A stretch of 64,000 nt of DNA from Leishmania infantum JPCM5 (taxonomy: Eukaryota > Euglenozoa > Kinetoplastea > Trypanosomatida > Trypanosomatidae), in contig NC_009407.2 of the NCBI RefSeq assembly GCF_000002875.2, positions 478,001 to 542,000 of the forward strand, in the 5' to 3' direction. Each line of letters starts with the position of its first letter. Position 1 is the stretch's first letter. Made by a program: the position numbers and the translations under genes. Positions 1-10,770 of this stretch are shown one piece after another. The notes beneath the pieces were generated by a model, which was not told the origin of the DNA, made no database searches, and saw nothing but the letters and a program-made list of their open reading frames with translations.

Positions 1-560
1 TCCACCTGCACCTTCAAGGAGTCGCGATCGGCCAGCTTGTGGGAGTACTTCTCGTTGGTCGAAATGCCCTGATTCTTCTTGGCCAACTTCATCTCCATCG
101 TGTCCAATTCGCTGCGTTTTTTGTTGTACTTGTCGACGAGGTCATCCTGCTTTGACCTAGACTTCTCGATTTTTTTGAGGATCTCCTTAAGCTCTCCGAC
201 GGCCGAGGAAATCTCGCGCGTGAAATCGCTCATGTAAGCAGCGAAGGGGTATTCGGCGCCGTTGAATGCGGCCGAATCGGAAAGCCGCCCTGTCTTGCTG
301 TGGCCAGATGATGCACCAGCAGAGGAGCCGGCCATGTGCCGATCCACTGACGTGCAGAACCTTTCGACGCTGATGACAGCGTCCTCATTCTCCTCCCCCT
401 GCGAGAGTTCACGGATGGCGATGGCCACCGCCTCCAAGGAGGAGTCCAACGCCTTTACGGCGGCGAGGTACTTCCTCGCCGCGGAGTCGTAGCTGGCGCA
501 AGCATGCGTGAGCTTCTTGATGAGAACCTTATGCTCATCTGGCGGCGATGACTTCGGCAT
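1..560 (-). CDS. BAR-domain-like coiled-coil protein, 3' end outside window
   Basis: The frame opens at an ATG (558-560) with MPKSSPPDEHKVLIKKL and stays open for 186 codons to the window edge, so the C-terminus is missing. The translation is almost entirely charged helix: a first helix with Ala/Ser-rich heptads (about residues 10-55), a less ordered Ser/Gly segment (about 75-100), then a long Lys/Glu/Asp-rich helix from about 110 containing KEILKKIEKSRSKQDDLVDK. This helix-loop-helix plan, with a basic long second helix, is what BAR/AH dimerisation domains of membrane-curvature proteins look like. That assignment is by pattern only. A generic coiled-coil cytoskeletal protein is the alternative. 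The start is well supported because no in-frame ATG precedes it and purine/CA-rich UTR sequence lies upstream. Confidence 0.6.
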   Translation of the reverse strand, partial: MPKSSPPDEHKVLIKKLTHACASYDSAARKYLAAVKALDSSLEAVAIAIRELSQGEENEDAVISVERFCTSVDRHMAGSSAGASSGHSKTGRLSDSAAFNGAEYPFAAYMSDFTREISSAVGELKEILKKIEKSRSKQDDLVDKYNKKRSELDTMEMKLAKKNQGISTNEKYSHKLADRDSLKVQV

Positions 561-3500
561 TTTCTCGCGCGGGGTAAAATCCTTGACTTCGAGTTCGCTT
601 TCCGTCTGCTAGCGTTTTCGACTCTATGGAAAGCGGCTCCAGCGATGTCTGCGCGTGCGTGCACGTCCCTGCCCCCAAAGGGGGTGCCGGCGAGATAGAC
701 GGAAAGACGGGGAGGTGCACAGAGGCACAAGACACAAATAAAAAAACAGGAAAGATGGAAAAGACGGAAAAGGACAGAGCAACGGTGGCGAACAGCGCGA
801 TAGAAAAACACAAAATGAAAAGGGGTGTACAGGCTCAGCAGAAGGAGCGGGGGAGGAAGAGAGGTGGGCGTGGGTGTGTGTGGAGGGGGGAGGAGGAGGT
901 CCTGGCGGGGGTCGGAGAATCCCAAAGCGAAGGGGGACGGTAAGGAAGAGCGAAGAAGGAGAGAAGGGTAGAAGCGTATCCGGGTACGAAGCAGCGAACG
1001 GAGAGGGCGGAGAAGAGAACGCTGTCGTCTCCTGTGGTGTGCGCGCATGTGATGCTGTATACAGCTGCGCGTTCAAGGGTGCGTTCACGTTGTGTGGGTG
1101 CAAGAAAGAGAGCACACAAAGACGTAGGAGAGAGAAGAGTGGGAGAGAGTTCAAGCTTACGTTGGCGAGGGAAGGAGGGCGACGAGTGAGATCCGAGGCC
1201 GCCTTGAAGACCGTGTGCGGAGACGCCCCGTTGCACAATGTGCACAGCGTCCCACCCACCCCTAGTGAGTAAGCTGCTTGCGGCAGCTCTCCCCCATCGC
1301 GGATTTATACTGCCCCTCCTCATCCTCTTAAAGGTGGAAGAAACAGTTGGGCGAATGGAGTCGGCAGAGAGAGACACACACAAAGGAAGCGATGAGCACC
1401 ACTTTTCTGCCCACCTCTCTCTCGCTTGCTTCGCTGCGCTCCATCACATATCCACTCGCGTGATGGATTTGATGTAAATGCCGCGGCCTTTCGCTGGTGG
1501 CTGCGCACCGATGTTGTATCTCGGGGAGGGGTCGGGGTGAGGGAGGTCTTCGTTGCTTTTTAGGGGGTGAAATGTGAGTGGGAAAGAGCGCGTGAGTGTG
1601 TGGGCGTGTGTGAACGCAAATGCGCACAGCTGTGAACCCTGGGACCATCGTGAAAGAACAAAGAGGCGAGCAAGAGGAGTGGGGGATAGGATGTGAGCCA
1701 AGCCGACAGCACGAGTCTTGCTTGTTTGTTATGACGCTTTTCGGTGCGTAACACGCACACGCACAGCCTCGCCAAGGCACCAAAACAGAAAAAGCATATA
1801 TGCCACACCGTAGCGTAGTTGCAGTGGGCACGCATGCGCAGTCCGAAACACACCCCTACGCGTGGGCAAAACTCGTCCATCGCAAGACCTCAAAGCCCTT
1901 CGCTTCGTTTTTTTTATGACTTCGTCCAACAGCAAAACCACGACAAAATATAAAATGAGTACCCCCGTCCACCACGGCATACAAACCTACAATAAGACAA
2001 AGAAAGTACCACAGGCGCACACCCAGAGAGACAGGGCACAGTCGAAGTCGACAGAGCCACACACGTTTTCGTTGTTGAGGAGGAGGAGCAGGAGGACCGC
2101 CTTGATCGACGCCCTCTTCGCAGAAAACGGAAAACGGCAAGACGAAATCAGTAATAATAAAAAGAGAGCAGCAGCAGCAGCTGTGCGAGCACAGACACTG
2201 ACGACTATGCACTCCTGCAAACCTGTATCCAAAACGCGCACGCGCACACACACAGCCGCGCGCTGACTATTATTCATCTCTCGCCACCGCCACCGATAAG
2301 GGAAGAGAAGAGGCACACGAGCCCGCACAAACGCACACACAAAGAAGAGCGAGAAGGAAAACGTCATCGACCACAAGACAAAGAACACCGAGCATCACCG
2401 AGTTCCTCACCGATGAAACAAAGTCGAAAAGAGCGCATACACGAGCCATATAGCCGTGCACAACATAGGGACCGAGCACACGCACATACGTGCGAAGAGA
2501 GAGGGTGGCAGAGGCCTAGGCGCAAGGCGGAGCGACAGGAAAGGTCCAGAACGAAAAGATTCCCAGTTCTGCGTCGGCAACCCTATTACACTCAAACAAA
2601 AAAAGCGAAAACGAAGAGGCAACAAGTGACGGACAACGCGTGCACAGATGAACCGGCAAGCACGCACGCGCACCAGGCTGCCCTTTTCTTTCCATTCAAC
2701 TACTTAACGAGGAAAAGAGGAAGGGACAAAGAGAGAGAGAACAGGAAGGGAGGAGATGAGGATGGGGGGTTCGGCACACACACGCACACGCATCCAAGTG
2801 CACACGCGGGGGCATTCTCCGAGCTGAAAGAGCTCATCGAAGAAGAGAACAGTTCAGTAAATTAAAAGGAAGAGAGACCAAGGCAACCCTAAAAGGGGTG
2901 GTGGTCAGAGGGCGAGAGGGAAACGCCTCAGGCACCACACACACACACACACAACGCTAAAATAAGGCAACAAAGGAGGCAGAGCACACGCGCATGCATA
3001 CCAAAAAAGGGAAAGAGGAGGAGACCTCAAGCCATAAAAGGAAAAGCGACGACGAAGAAAAGAAGAGTGGCCAAGAGACGAACAAAACGCAAGACACAGA
3101 CACGAGCACGCACAGGACGCACAGAAGCGTACACAGAAACGTTTCTTTTTTTTTTCGAACCATGCAGAACAGAGTCACCAAAGAAGGAGGAAGCCCGCCA
3201 GAGTGCAAACAGCCAAAAAGGAGCGGGACGAACAGGAGTGAGGAAAACAAGAAAGACAAGTAAAAGCGGAGTTGTCCTGCAAAGACGCAAAAAAGGTGCG
3301 GCGTCCAAAGACACACACACGGACGCACGCGCGCACACTTCCGCGGTCGCCCCTCCCACGAAGTGCTTACGTGCTTCGCGTGGATGCATGGGGAAGGGGT
3401 GGTGGAGTATGACGACGCCATCGCTAAGGTGAAAGGACGAGAAGACGATGGAGCGGGCAAAAAAAAAGAGAGAACAAGAGAGAGAAGGGCAAGGGTGCAT

Positions 3501-3844
3501 CAGGAGACGCTTTTCGCAGTTAACACGAAGAAGCGGAGTAAAGAAGCGCACACGCACATACATACACAGAGACGCATACGTGAGACGGAAGAGCGCCATA
3601 CTGTTGAAGCCCGTGCACGCTTACACACAGGCGCAGGCAAGGCAGGCAGACAGGGACTCACGACTTTCCTACAACTCTTCTCGCGCTGCCACCCTTCATG
3701 GCCAAGAGGAAAAACTTGGGGAAGGAAAGAGGGGGATGGTAGGGGGGGAGCAAAAACGTGGAGAGAGGGAGAAGACATCGTAGAGCGAGAAATAAAACAA
3801 AAAAGCTGCTGTCGCCCCCCCCCCCAAACACACACACACGCCGC
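561..3844. other. Long intergenic/UTR tract
   Basis: About 3.3 kb with no supportable gene. It must hold the 5' flank of the BAR-like gene and the 3' UTR of the next gene. The plus strand is strongly purine- and CA-rich (a CA run at about 2934-2953), so the transcribed minus strand carries the pyrimidine-rich tracts used for trans-splicing in trypanosomatids. Short open frames here are low-complexity (His-Thr, Arg-Glu, Cys-Val) and look like composition shadows. Confidence 0.7.
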
Positions 3845-6800
3845 TCAACTCGATGGTGGAGATGGCTGTTGCTGCTGCTGCTTCTTTCCTCGCGTGTTGC
3901 GGGAACGGCGCTTGTTGGAGGTGCCCTTCCCATCACCGCCACTGCCGCTGCCCGCATCTTTCGCCCCGGCGTAAGCCACATTAGGGTACGAGGCACCGGA
4001 CTTGCTTGCCAACGGACTTCGCGTTGTTGTGTTGCCCGTCTCGTTCTCTTTTTTGCTGCCAGGCGCGATCGCACCGCCAGATGCTGCTGCGGCAGCCTGA
4101 GCAGCAGCAGCGGCGGCGTTGGTGGTGTTGAAGGCAGCGCCACCAGCAACGCTGGTGCTGCTCAGGCTGCCGTTGCTGTTTGCTTTGGCGCTGTCCTTCC
4201 CATTGCTACCGCCGCGGCCGCCGGTGTTGCTGTTCTGCGCTGCCGAGGAGCGTGCGCACCTGTTGCTGCTGTTGCTGCCACCACCACCGCTATTTTGGGC
4301 GGATGAAGTGGGCTCCTTACCACTTCCTCCTCCACGCTGCTGATGCTGGCGCTGGCTGCTGTTGTTGCCGCTACCACCGTCCGCCGCGCCAGTGCCTGCG
4401 CCGGCGTTTCCGCGGCTATTAGCTCGCACGCCGCTGGCGCCGATGGTCGTAGCAGTCGCAGCGGCAGGGCTCGCAACTCCAGCTGCGGCGTTGGCTGCGT
4501 AGTTTGCCGTTGCGACGCCAGAATTTTTCACTATCTTTGCGAAGGAATTACGCTCGGCGCCACCGCTGCCGCTGGAGCTGAGGTTGGCGCTCCCTCCACT
4601 CGCAGCGTTGGCAGTCATGGCAATGTTGCCCTGCGCCAAGAGCTGTACCGGTGACGGGGCGACACCGACAGAAGAGTTTCCAGAGAAGCCCACGTTATTG
4701 GCCGCCGCGGCCGTGCCCGATAAGCTTGTGAAGCCTTCAAGCCGCCGTTGCTCCTTCTGCAGCTTCGCCACCAGAACTTTCTTCACTGTAATCGCCTCGC
4801 CCGACGTGAGTGTTAGCAACAGGCTTTCCTCGGCGCCGTCGACGCCAGCTGTCGCGGTGCGCGGCTTCGGTGGTGAGCCGGGTGCCGTCGCTGGCCACTC
4901 GACGTCACCCGTGTGCCCGCACACTAGCGGAATGAAGTATGGATGCTTAGGAGAAATGTCGAGCACCGGCATCGGGTACTCCACCGGCTCCTGCACCCCC
5001 GGGCGGCCAGGAGCCGGTCCGGTCGACGTGAGCGACGTAGCTGTGGCAGCGCGGGTCAGGGTGCCGGTGGCGCCGCTGTACATGTACTGGTGAAGAAAGT
5101 AAGCAGAGAGAGTAAAGTCCGCTGCCAACATCAGTGTCACGAGCACCGGCAGCGGACGCTGCGGCTGCTCAGATCCCTCCGCTGACTTCGCTGCTCCCGT
5201 GGTCGTGCCCTCCCGCAGCTGTTGCAGCTTCTCCTGAATGCTGTCCTCCTTAATGTGGCGGTTTTGCCGCAGGGACAGTTCGATCTCGCGTTCCCCGTCG
5301 ACGGTGGTGTGCAGAACCTGGATGAACTCCGCCCACTCCTGGTCCGTCAACGACTTCTGAGGTGGGTAGTACTGGATAATAACGTCCACATCCATTATGT
5401 CGAGCGAAGTCAGCGCGTCCCACGCAACGAGGGTGACGACGACAGGGGAGGAGTACGGCAACGACGACGCCGCCGCCGCGGCTGGCAAGACCCGCTCTGC
5501 CGCCTCACAGCTCTGCAGGTACGCCGCGTGGCACTGCTGCTGAGCGCCTAGGCTGTCCATGCGCCGGCTAAATACAACGCTGTTCGAGGACGACGCCGAC
5601 ACCGTTGACGCGGTTGGCGCTTCCTTCGACACACCCCAGCTCGCGATCAACGCGCTGAGCTGGGCAACCTCCTTGTTGTGCGTGAGCAGCAGCACACGGT
5701 GAAAGAGACCGCTGCGGTCCGTCACGATGCGGCGCAGCTGCGCCTCCTTGTCAGCCTGGCTCTGCGACAGCACGAGGCGTATCCCCAGAGACTCAGCTGG
5801 TGAGCTAAGCCCCTCATGCGGGTGCGGCATAAGGGCAACGGCCAAGGGGCTGATGTACGTGGAGGGCTGGATTTGGTAGTACCGACGGCTGCGCCGGCTG
5901 AAGCACTGCCGCAGCGTTGCAGGCAGGTGAGAAACGGGTCCACGGCAGACCCACATGTAGTGGGGGTGCAGGTGCGCCGCTGGCACGTAGCGCGGGTTCT
6001 GCCGCAGTGCCGCCGCGTACAGAGTGTGGTGCACCTCGCGCCACTGCTGCACCGCCTTGTCGACCCCTATCGGAGAGGTGACACTGGCCCCTCCCATCTC
6101 CTCCACCACGATCGATGCAATGTGGGGGTGCACCCGCCGCATTTCAGGGCTCGGCGAGGGCTCAGCGGCCGCTGCAGCACCAGTGCTGGCTGCATCGCTT
6201 GCCGATTCGGCAGCCGCCGAGGCTGTGCCGCTGCCGGCAACAGCGACATCCACGCCAGCACTCAGTAGCGCACTCAAGTTCCACCTCAGAAACCCTTGTG
6301 CAGTTGTGACGATGATGGAGACCAGGTGCGGCCGCTCACCCGCTGAGGTCGTTTTCTTGGCGGTGCCGCTGGTGACGCCGCTCTCTTCATCCTTGCTGGC
6401 GTCGCTGGCAGCAGCCGGCGCACCGCTGACCTCTGGATTTGCCGTGCCCTTCTCCGTTGTCGGCGTAGCGGGCGACAACACGAGGGATGCGGGGGGCTTG
6501 TCGCCGACCTGTAGCACAGCATTCAAACGCAGCCCGCAGGCCTCACCGAGAGACTTGCACATTCGGTGCAGCTCCACCGCACTCGCCTCCGTCTCGGCGA
6601 CAATGATCGACACCTCCGGTGCCCAGTTACGCGCGGCGAGTGGCAACTGCTGAACGCGCCCATCCGCATCCGCGCGAACATGGGCACTGCTGTCGCTGCT
6701 GCTGCTGCCACCGTCCGTGCTCGCCTCCTGAGTGGCACTCAGGAGGCAGTGCAGCGTGTACAGGACAAGAAGTGAGCGGCACTCACTGAGCGCCGCCTCG

Positions 6801-7165
6801 GTACGGTAGAGGGGCACCGCCTTGTCGCTGTTCGTGCCTCGCGTGCCCGGAGATGAAGCCCTGTTGTCACCTGCTGGCTGCTGCGGCGATTTCGAAGAGG
6901 ATCCTGCGGCTGCTTGCGAGGCTTTGGTTCTAATATTTGTGTTGTGGACCCAAACGGCAGCGGCACTGCCCACCTGGCGAGTGCCCGTGGCGCAGCGCCC
7001 ATCTACGATAACGTCGGCAAAGTCGAGCGCTGTCCGCCGCAGAACCCGAATGAGCAGCGGTGTCGGTGTGATGACCTGCCCATCAGCCTCTACAGCGCTG
7101 AGCAGCTTCGCGTGCAGCGGTATCCCCGCCTCGGCGAAGGTAGACGGAGGGGCAACCATGCTCAT
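3845..7165 (-). CDS. Degenerate DEAD-box-like protein with low-complexity C-terminal tail (1106 aa)
   Basis: The first half follows the layout of a DEAD-box RNA helicase, but key residues are replaced. Residues 34-66 resemble the Q-motif and motif I region (TPTPLLIRVL, then CATGTRQVG where AxxGxGKT is expected). Residues 186-205 resemble motif Ia. Residues 279-294 (VSIIVTTAQGFL) occupy the TPGR position, and 352-359 (IVVEEMGG) replaces DEAD. Residues 488-512 look like motif IV and 576-601 like a degenerate motif V. Long Ser/Ala inserts separate these blocks. From about residue 820 the protein is Asn/Gly/Ser/Ala-rich with GGRGG pieces, an Ala run and a terminal basic KKQQQQQ stretch, as in RNA-binding or granule proteins. 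Inference: a non-catalytic helicase-fold RNA-binding protein. The start is the first ATG; a second in-frame ATG lies two codons in. Confidence 0.75.
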   Translation of the reverse strand: MSMVAPPSTFAEAGIPLHAKLLSAVEADGQVITPTPLLIRVLRRTALDFADVIVDGRCATGTRQVGSAAAVWVHNTNIRTKASQAAAGSSSKSPQQPAGDNRASSPGTRGTNSDKAVPLYRTEAALSECRSLLVLYTLHCLLSATQEASTDGGSSSSDSSAHVRADADGRVQQLPLAARNWAPEVSIIVAETEASAVELHRMCKSLGEACGLRLNAVLQVGDKPPASLVLSPATPTTEKGTANPEVSGAPAAASDASKDEESGVTSGTAKKTTSAGERPHLVSIIVTTAQGFLRWNLSALLSAGVDVAVAGSGTASAAAESASDAASTGAAAAAEPSPSPEMRRVHPHIASIVVEEMGGASVTSPIGVDKAVQQWREVHHTLYAAALRQNPRYVPAAHLHPHYMWVCRGPVSHLPATLRQCFSRRSRRYYQIQPSTYISPLAVALMPHPHEGLSSPAESLGIRLVLSQSQADKEAQLRRIVTDRSGLFHRVLLLTHNKEVAQLSALIASWGVSKEAPTASTVSASSSNSVVFSRRMDSLGAQQQCHAAYLQSCEAAERVLPAAAAASSLPYSSPVVVTLVAWDALTSLDIMDVDVIIQYYPPQKSLTDQEWAEFIQVLHTTVDGEREIELSLRQNRHIKEDSIQEKLQQLREGTTTGAAKSAEGSEQPQRPLPVLVTLMLAADFTLSAYFLHQYMYSGATGTLTRAATATSLTSTGPAPGRPGVQEPVEYPMPVLDISPKHPYFIPLVCGHTGDVEWPATAPGSPPKPRTATAGVDGAEESLLLTLTSGEAITVKKVLVAKLQKEQRRLEGFTSLSGTAAAANNVGFSGNSSVGVAPSPVQLLAQGNIAMTANAASGGSANLSSSGSGGAERNSFAKIVKNSGVATANYAANAAAGVASPAAATATTIGASGVRANSRGNAGAGTGAADGGSGNNSSQRQHQQRGGGSGKEPTSSAQNSGGGGSNSSNRCARSSAAQNSNTGGRGGSNGKDSAKANSNGSLSSTSVAGGAAFNTTNAAAAAAQAAAAASGGAIAPGSKKENETGNTTTRSPLASKSGASYPNVAYAGAKDAGSGSGGDGKGTSNKRRSRNTRGKKQQQQQPSPPSS

Positions 7166-10100
7166 GACGACAACGATGTGTACAGTAGACGGAGAAGACG
7201 GTACAGGTCAACCACTCACGTGTGGTCGACGTCGATGGCGGCCTCCTCTTTTCGTCTCCTCCCCTTCACCAAGGTAAACAAACAAAAAAAGATACGCACT
7301 GGCGAGACTTCGCCACTTACCCCGTTTCTCAGATCGGAAAAGACCACACAGGCACACAGATACAAGGCGCGACAGGCACCGACGCCGACGCACGCGTCAG
7401 GCAAGCGAGACGGGGGAGGGAGTGGGGGGGGGGGGGGCTGTGCGGTGCGGCGGATGGAGGTGGCAACAGGGAGAGCGAAAAACGGAGGAAAGGAGCCGAG
7501 CAGTGAAAGAGGGGGAAGGTGAGGGCGTACGCGCGCGAAAGCCAAACCGAGAAGACGAGCGTACACGGGCACACCCACACACGCTCAGACACCGAAACAC
7601 ACAAGAAAAAAGGAAACAAGAAACGCAAAACGCCTGAAACCAGCAAGAGTAAAACAAAGAAGGGACAAGGCAGGAGAAAGAAACGCTTCAACACACAACA
7701 GAGAGAGAGATTCTGCGTGGGTGCGTGGGTGTGCAAGATAAACAAGCAGATCTGCACGGATACCAGTCACCGCTTCGCCCAGAGGCAGACACACGCCCAC
7801 AGCGAAAGAGAGAGCCACGCGAGCACAGATGCACTAGAAGTCAAGCGCAGCACATGAAACGAACGCACAGAGAGAGTGAGAGAAAGATCTAGATGCAGGC
7901 AGGGGGTGGAAGTCTTCACACGGCAGTGCAGCAAGAGATTAGTGTCTTCTTCGGCTGTGGTTTCGACTTTTCTTCGTCTCTTGCGTGGTGAACGCGTACC
8001 TGATGCGTGTATCGCCCCTTTCTTCTTAATTATTAGTGGTTACACGCTCACAAGGAAGGAAGGAAAACGTCTTGTGAGAGCAAAGGAAAAAGGAAGGGGA
8101 GAAGAAGAGACAGCAACTCCGCCTCTTTTTGACGAATCCGTTTCGCAGGGGCACAAGCACAAGCACACGCACGAAGGCGGAGAGAGGGGAGCAGAAGGGA
8201 GGGGGGAGGGGCTCACGCTGATGGAGCTGTGCACGTGTTACTTTCCGCTCGCGTAGCTTCGCTGCTCGTCAGCGTCACGTAGAGGTTGGTGGATGTATTG
8301 CGTTGCGTCACTAATGCGGAAGCGCGCACGCGGCTTGGTAAAGAAGGATCTGCCGCTTTGCCCTCTCGGCCTCCTCCTCTTGTTCTTGCCGCCGCTGCTG
8401 GTGCGTGGCACGGTCCGCCGACAGCAGGCGCAACCCGAGACGAGAAGAGGGCGATGAGGTGGTGGTAAAGGGAGGGGCCAGTCGGCCGCTTTCGTGTGGA
8501 GCGATCGGACAGCGACAGTTAACGTTGGGGAAGGAGGCAGAACGCGCTACCGCGGGCCTCGGATAGGGCGCAGAAAGCGCGCAGCCACTGTGGAACCGCC
8601 TTACCCTTTTCGTGTGTGTGTGTGTGTGCTTTTCTCGCTGCCTCCCTCTTTCGCAGGCTTCGATTGCGCGCGTGCCTTGGTGGTGCTTTCGGCGCCTTAT
8701 CGTCTTTGTTGCGCTGCTCTCACCGGTGCGGGACGCGGGGCTTCGCTACTGATAGCGGTCACAGCGTCTCCTTCGGTCACCGTTCTATGCTGGTGTATGT
8801 GTGTAAGCGCGCGGAATGTGGTGTTGCTGGAGGCAGGTCGCACGTGTGCGAAACGATGGCGACGACGCCGATGAAACGGAAGGGTGAGGCGAGCAAGGCG
8901 AAAGAAAGGCGTCGCTTCCACGTGGCCGGTGCACCGTCTTTGGCGAAAATGGACTGAACAAGGGCAAGAGTGTCTGCGCCGTAACGAGCGGAGAAGTCGC
9001 TTTCAGGTAGACTAGCAGCGGCTAGCGCACCCACTCGGCGCAGGCAATAGGGGAGGCGAGAGAGCGAGAGAGCACGCGATCGATCGCAGAACCGGCCGGG
9101 AAGGAGGCGAAGCGCCACAGCAGATTCCGCGTCCACACAGAGAGCCACAGACAAGGCAAGGGGATGACGGAGAAAGGAAGGTTGGAGGAGGGGGAGGGGG
9201 AAAGGAGGGTGAGCGGAGGGGGCAGAATACGGCAACCAAAGAAACACAGAGAAAAAGGAATAGAGGGAGCTCCGACTCCTATGCTACGTGTGATCTTCTG
9301 TGTGTTGCGTCGGTGCGCAGCGGGGGCGGGGTGGCAGAGAGGACACCAACCCACGATAGGGCGCGAAGAGGGAGAGAAAGCAGGTATTGTATCCATGTAG
9401 GTGGCAGGCAGAAATAGCGAGGAGGCGGTGGTGGTGGAGAGTTGAGGAGCGCTCGAAGGCGGGTGCGATGGGGAAGCTGTGCATGCAACCAACTGTGCAA
9501 AGGGTAGGAGGGAGGTGGCACGCAGTACCTAGGCTGCAGCCGCAGCAGATGGCGCGAGGCGGGGAGGCCGCCACCTCAATCGCCATCTTTGAGCAAGAAA
9601 GGGATTTGTGCGGGAGGGAGATGTGCGGGAGGGAAAAGGGGAGGCGGTCCAGAGAGATAAATAGAGGGGCGTGCAGGTGCTATGCACCTACGCGCACACG
9701 CACACAGAGAGAGCCGGCCGTGTTTCGACATCCTCGACAACAGCACACCGTGTCTCTCGTGTCCGCCCCCTCCGCAGGAAGTTCTTGCTCTCCACCACCG
9801 CCTGCAGCTCTGCCTTGGCCGCCTCCCCTCTACCCCCATCACCCCTTTTTTTCACGCTCGTTTACGCAGCCAGGACGCTTCCTCCTATTATGAAGCATTG
9901 CCCGTAAGCTTCTCGACACACATTTTGTTGTTTCGATTTCTGATTTTGTTGTTCTCCGTATGCTAAGGCTCAAAGGTGGCTTATTTCTCTTGTCTTGCAT
10001 GTCGTTCACTTCCGCTAGACATCATGTTCCGTCTGCTCCCTCCTCTGACCTGAGTCTTCCGGTTTTCTTTTTTTTTGCCCGCGAACACCTCCGGAAGTGC

Positions 10101-10287
10101 ATACAAGCATGTCATTCTTCAGACCTCTCATGGCAAAGGCACGCGTCGACCAATCATGCGCGCAGAAAGCTAGTGTATGTCAACTGAGTGGTTGAAAAAA
10201 GTGTGTAAGCGCAGACGTGGTGAGCTTTTTCTTTTCCTCCACGTGTCCGTCCAGTGTCGTACATCATGAGCTCCAATCCACTCGGCC
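7166..10287. other. Intergenic tract, no gene seen
   Basis: About 3.1 kb of CA/GT- and purine-rich sequence between the pseudo-helicase start and the SIDER-like element. It contains a G run near 7426-7437. I see no frame with protein-like composition on either strand. It should include the 5' UTR and splice region of the pseudo-helicase gene and part of a very long 3' region of the acylated-protein gene. Confidence 0.6.
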
Positions 10288-10770
10288 CGCCCTGCCACAG
10301 GCCCATCCCGCGTGGTGCGAAGTAGCGGTACACACGCGCTACGGCAGTGCGCCGGCTCAGTCATCTGCGAGCACGGCCGCTGCCTCATACCCCGCCCACC
10401 CGCCTCCCAGGTCGCCTCACAGTCGCTCCCATCGTGCCGGTTGCCACCCCTGGTGCATCCCTCGCGATGGCGCAGGCTCCCCAGCAGCAGGCAGTGCGAC
10501 GGCCCGGCGTGGGATAGCTCGAGTCACGCTGACACGCTGTCCATCACATGGGTGGCACGGACGCGTGCGCTGTCGCAGCCCGCTCTGACGCACCGCCGTC
10601 CAGGACCCGACCGCCGATATCCGTGGCGATGAAGCGCTCTGACCCCCCCCCAGCTCGTAGGTGCTTGCCCCTGCCACCACCAGAGGTGGTTCGGCATTGG
10701 CAGGGGTTAGGTGGGGGCTGCGTGGCTTCCCCACACAGAGTGTGGGCACTGGACCCTGCGACACCACGCT
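10288..10770 (-). mobile_element. SIDER-type degenerate retroposon fragment, copy 1
   Basis: A roughly 480 bp sequence that recurs at 52683, 56199 and, inverted, at 63301. It contains a strong hairpin (10668-10706, outer arms CCCCTGCCA/TGGCAGGGG, inner arms CCACC/GGTGG) and a second stem near 10730. Size, interspersed distribution, and position in a 3' region in the same sense as the genes fit the Leishmania SIDER family (SIDER2-like), which is linked to mRNA instability. The class is recalled from family knowledge, not searched. This copy diverges from the others just after position 10769, so it lacks roughly 35-40 terminal bases they share. Strand is given by agreement with flanking gene direction; I cannot prove which end is 5'. 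Confidence 0.6.
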
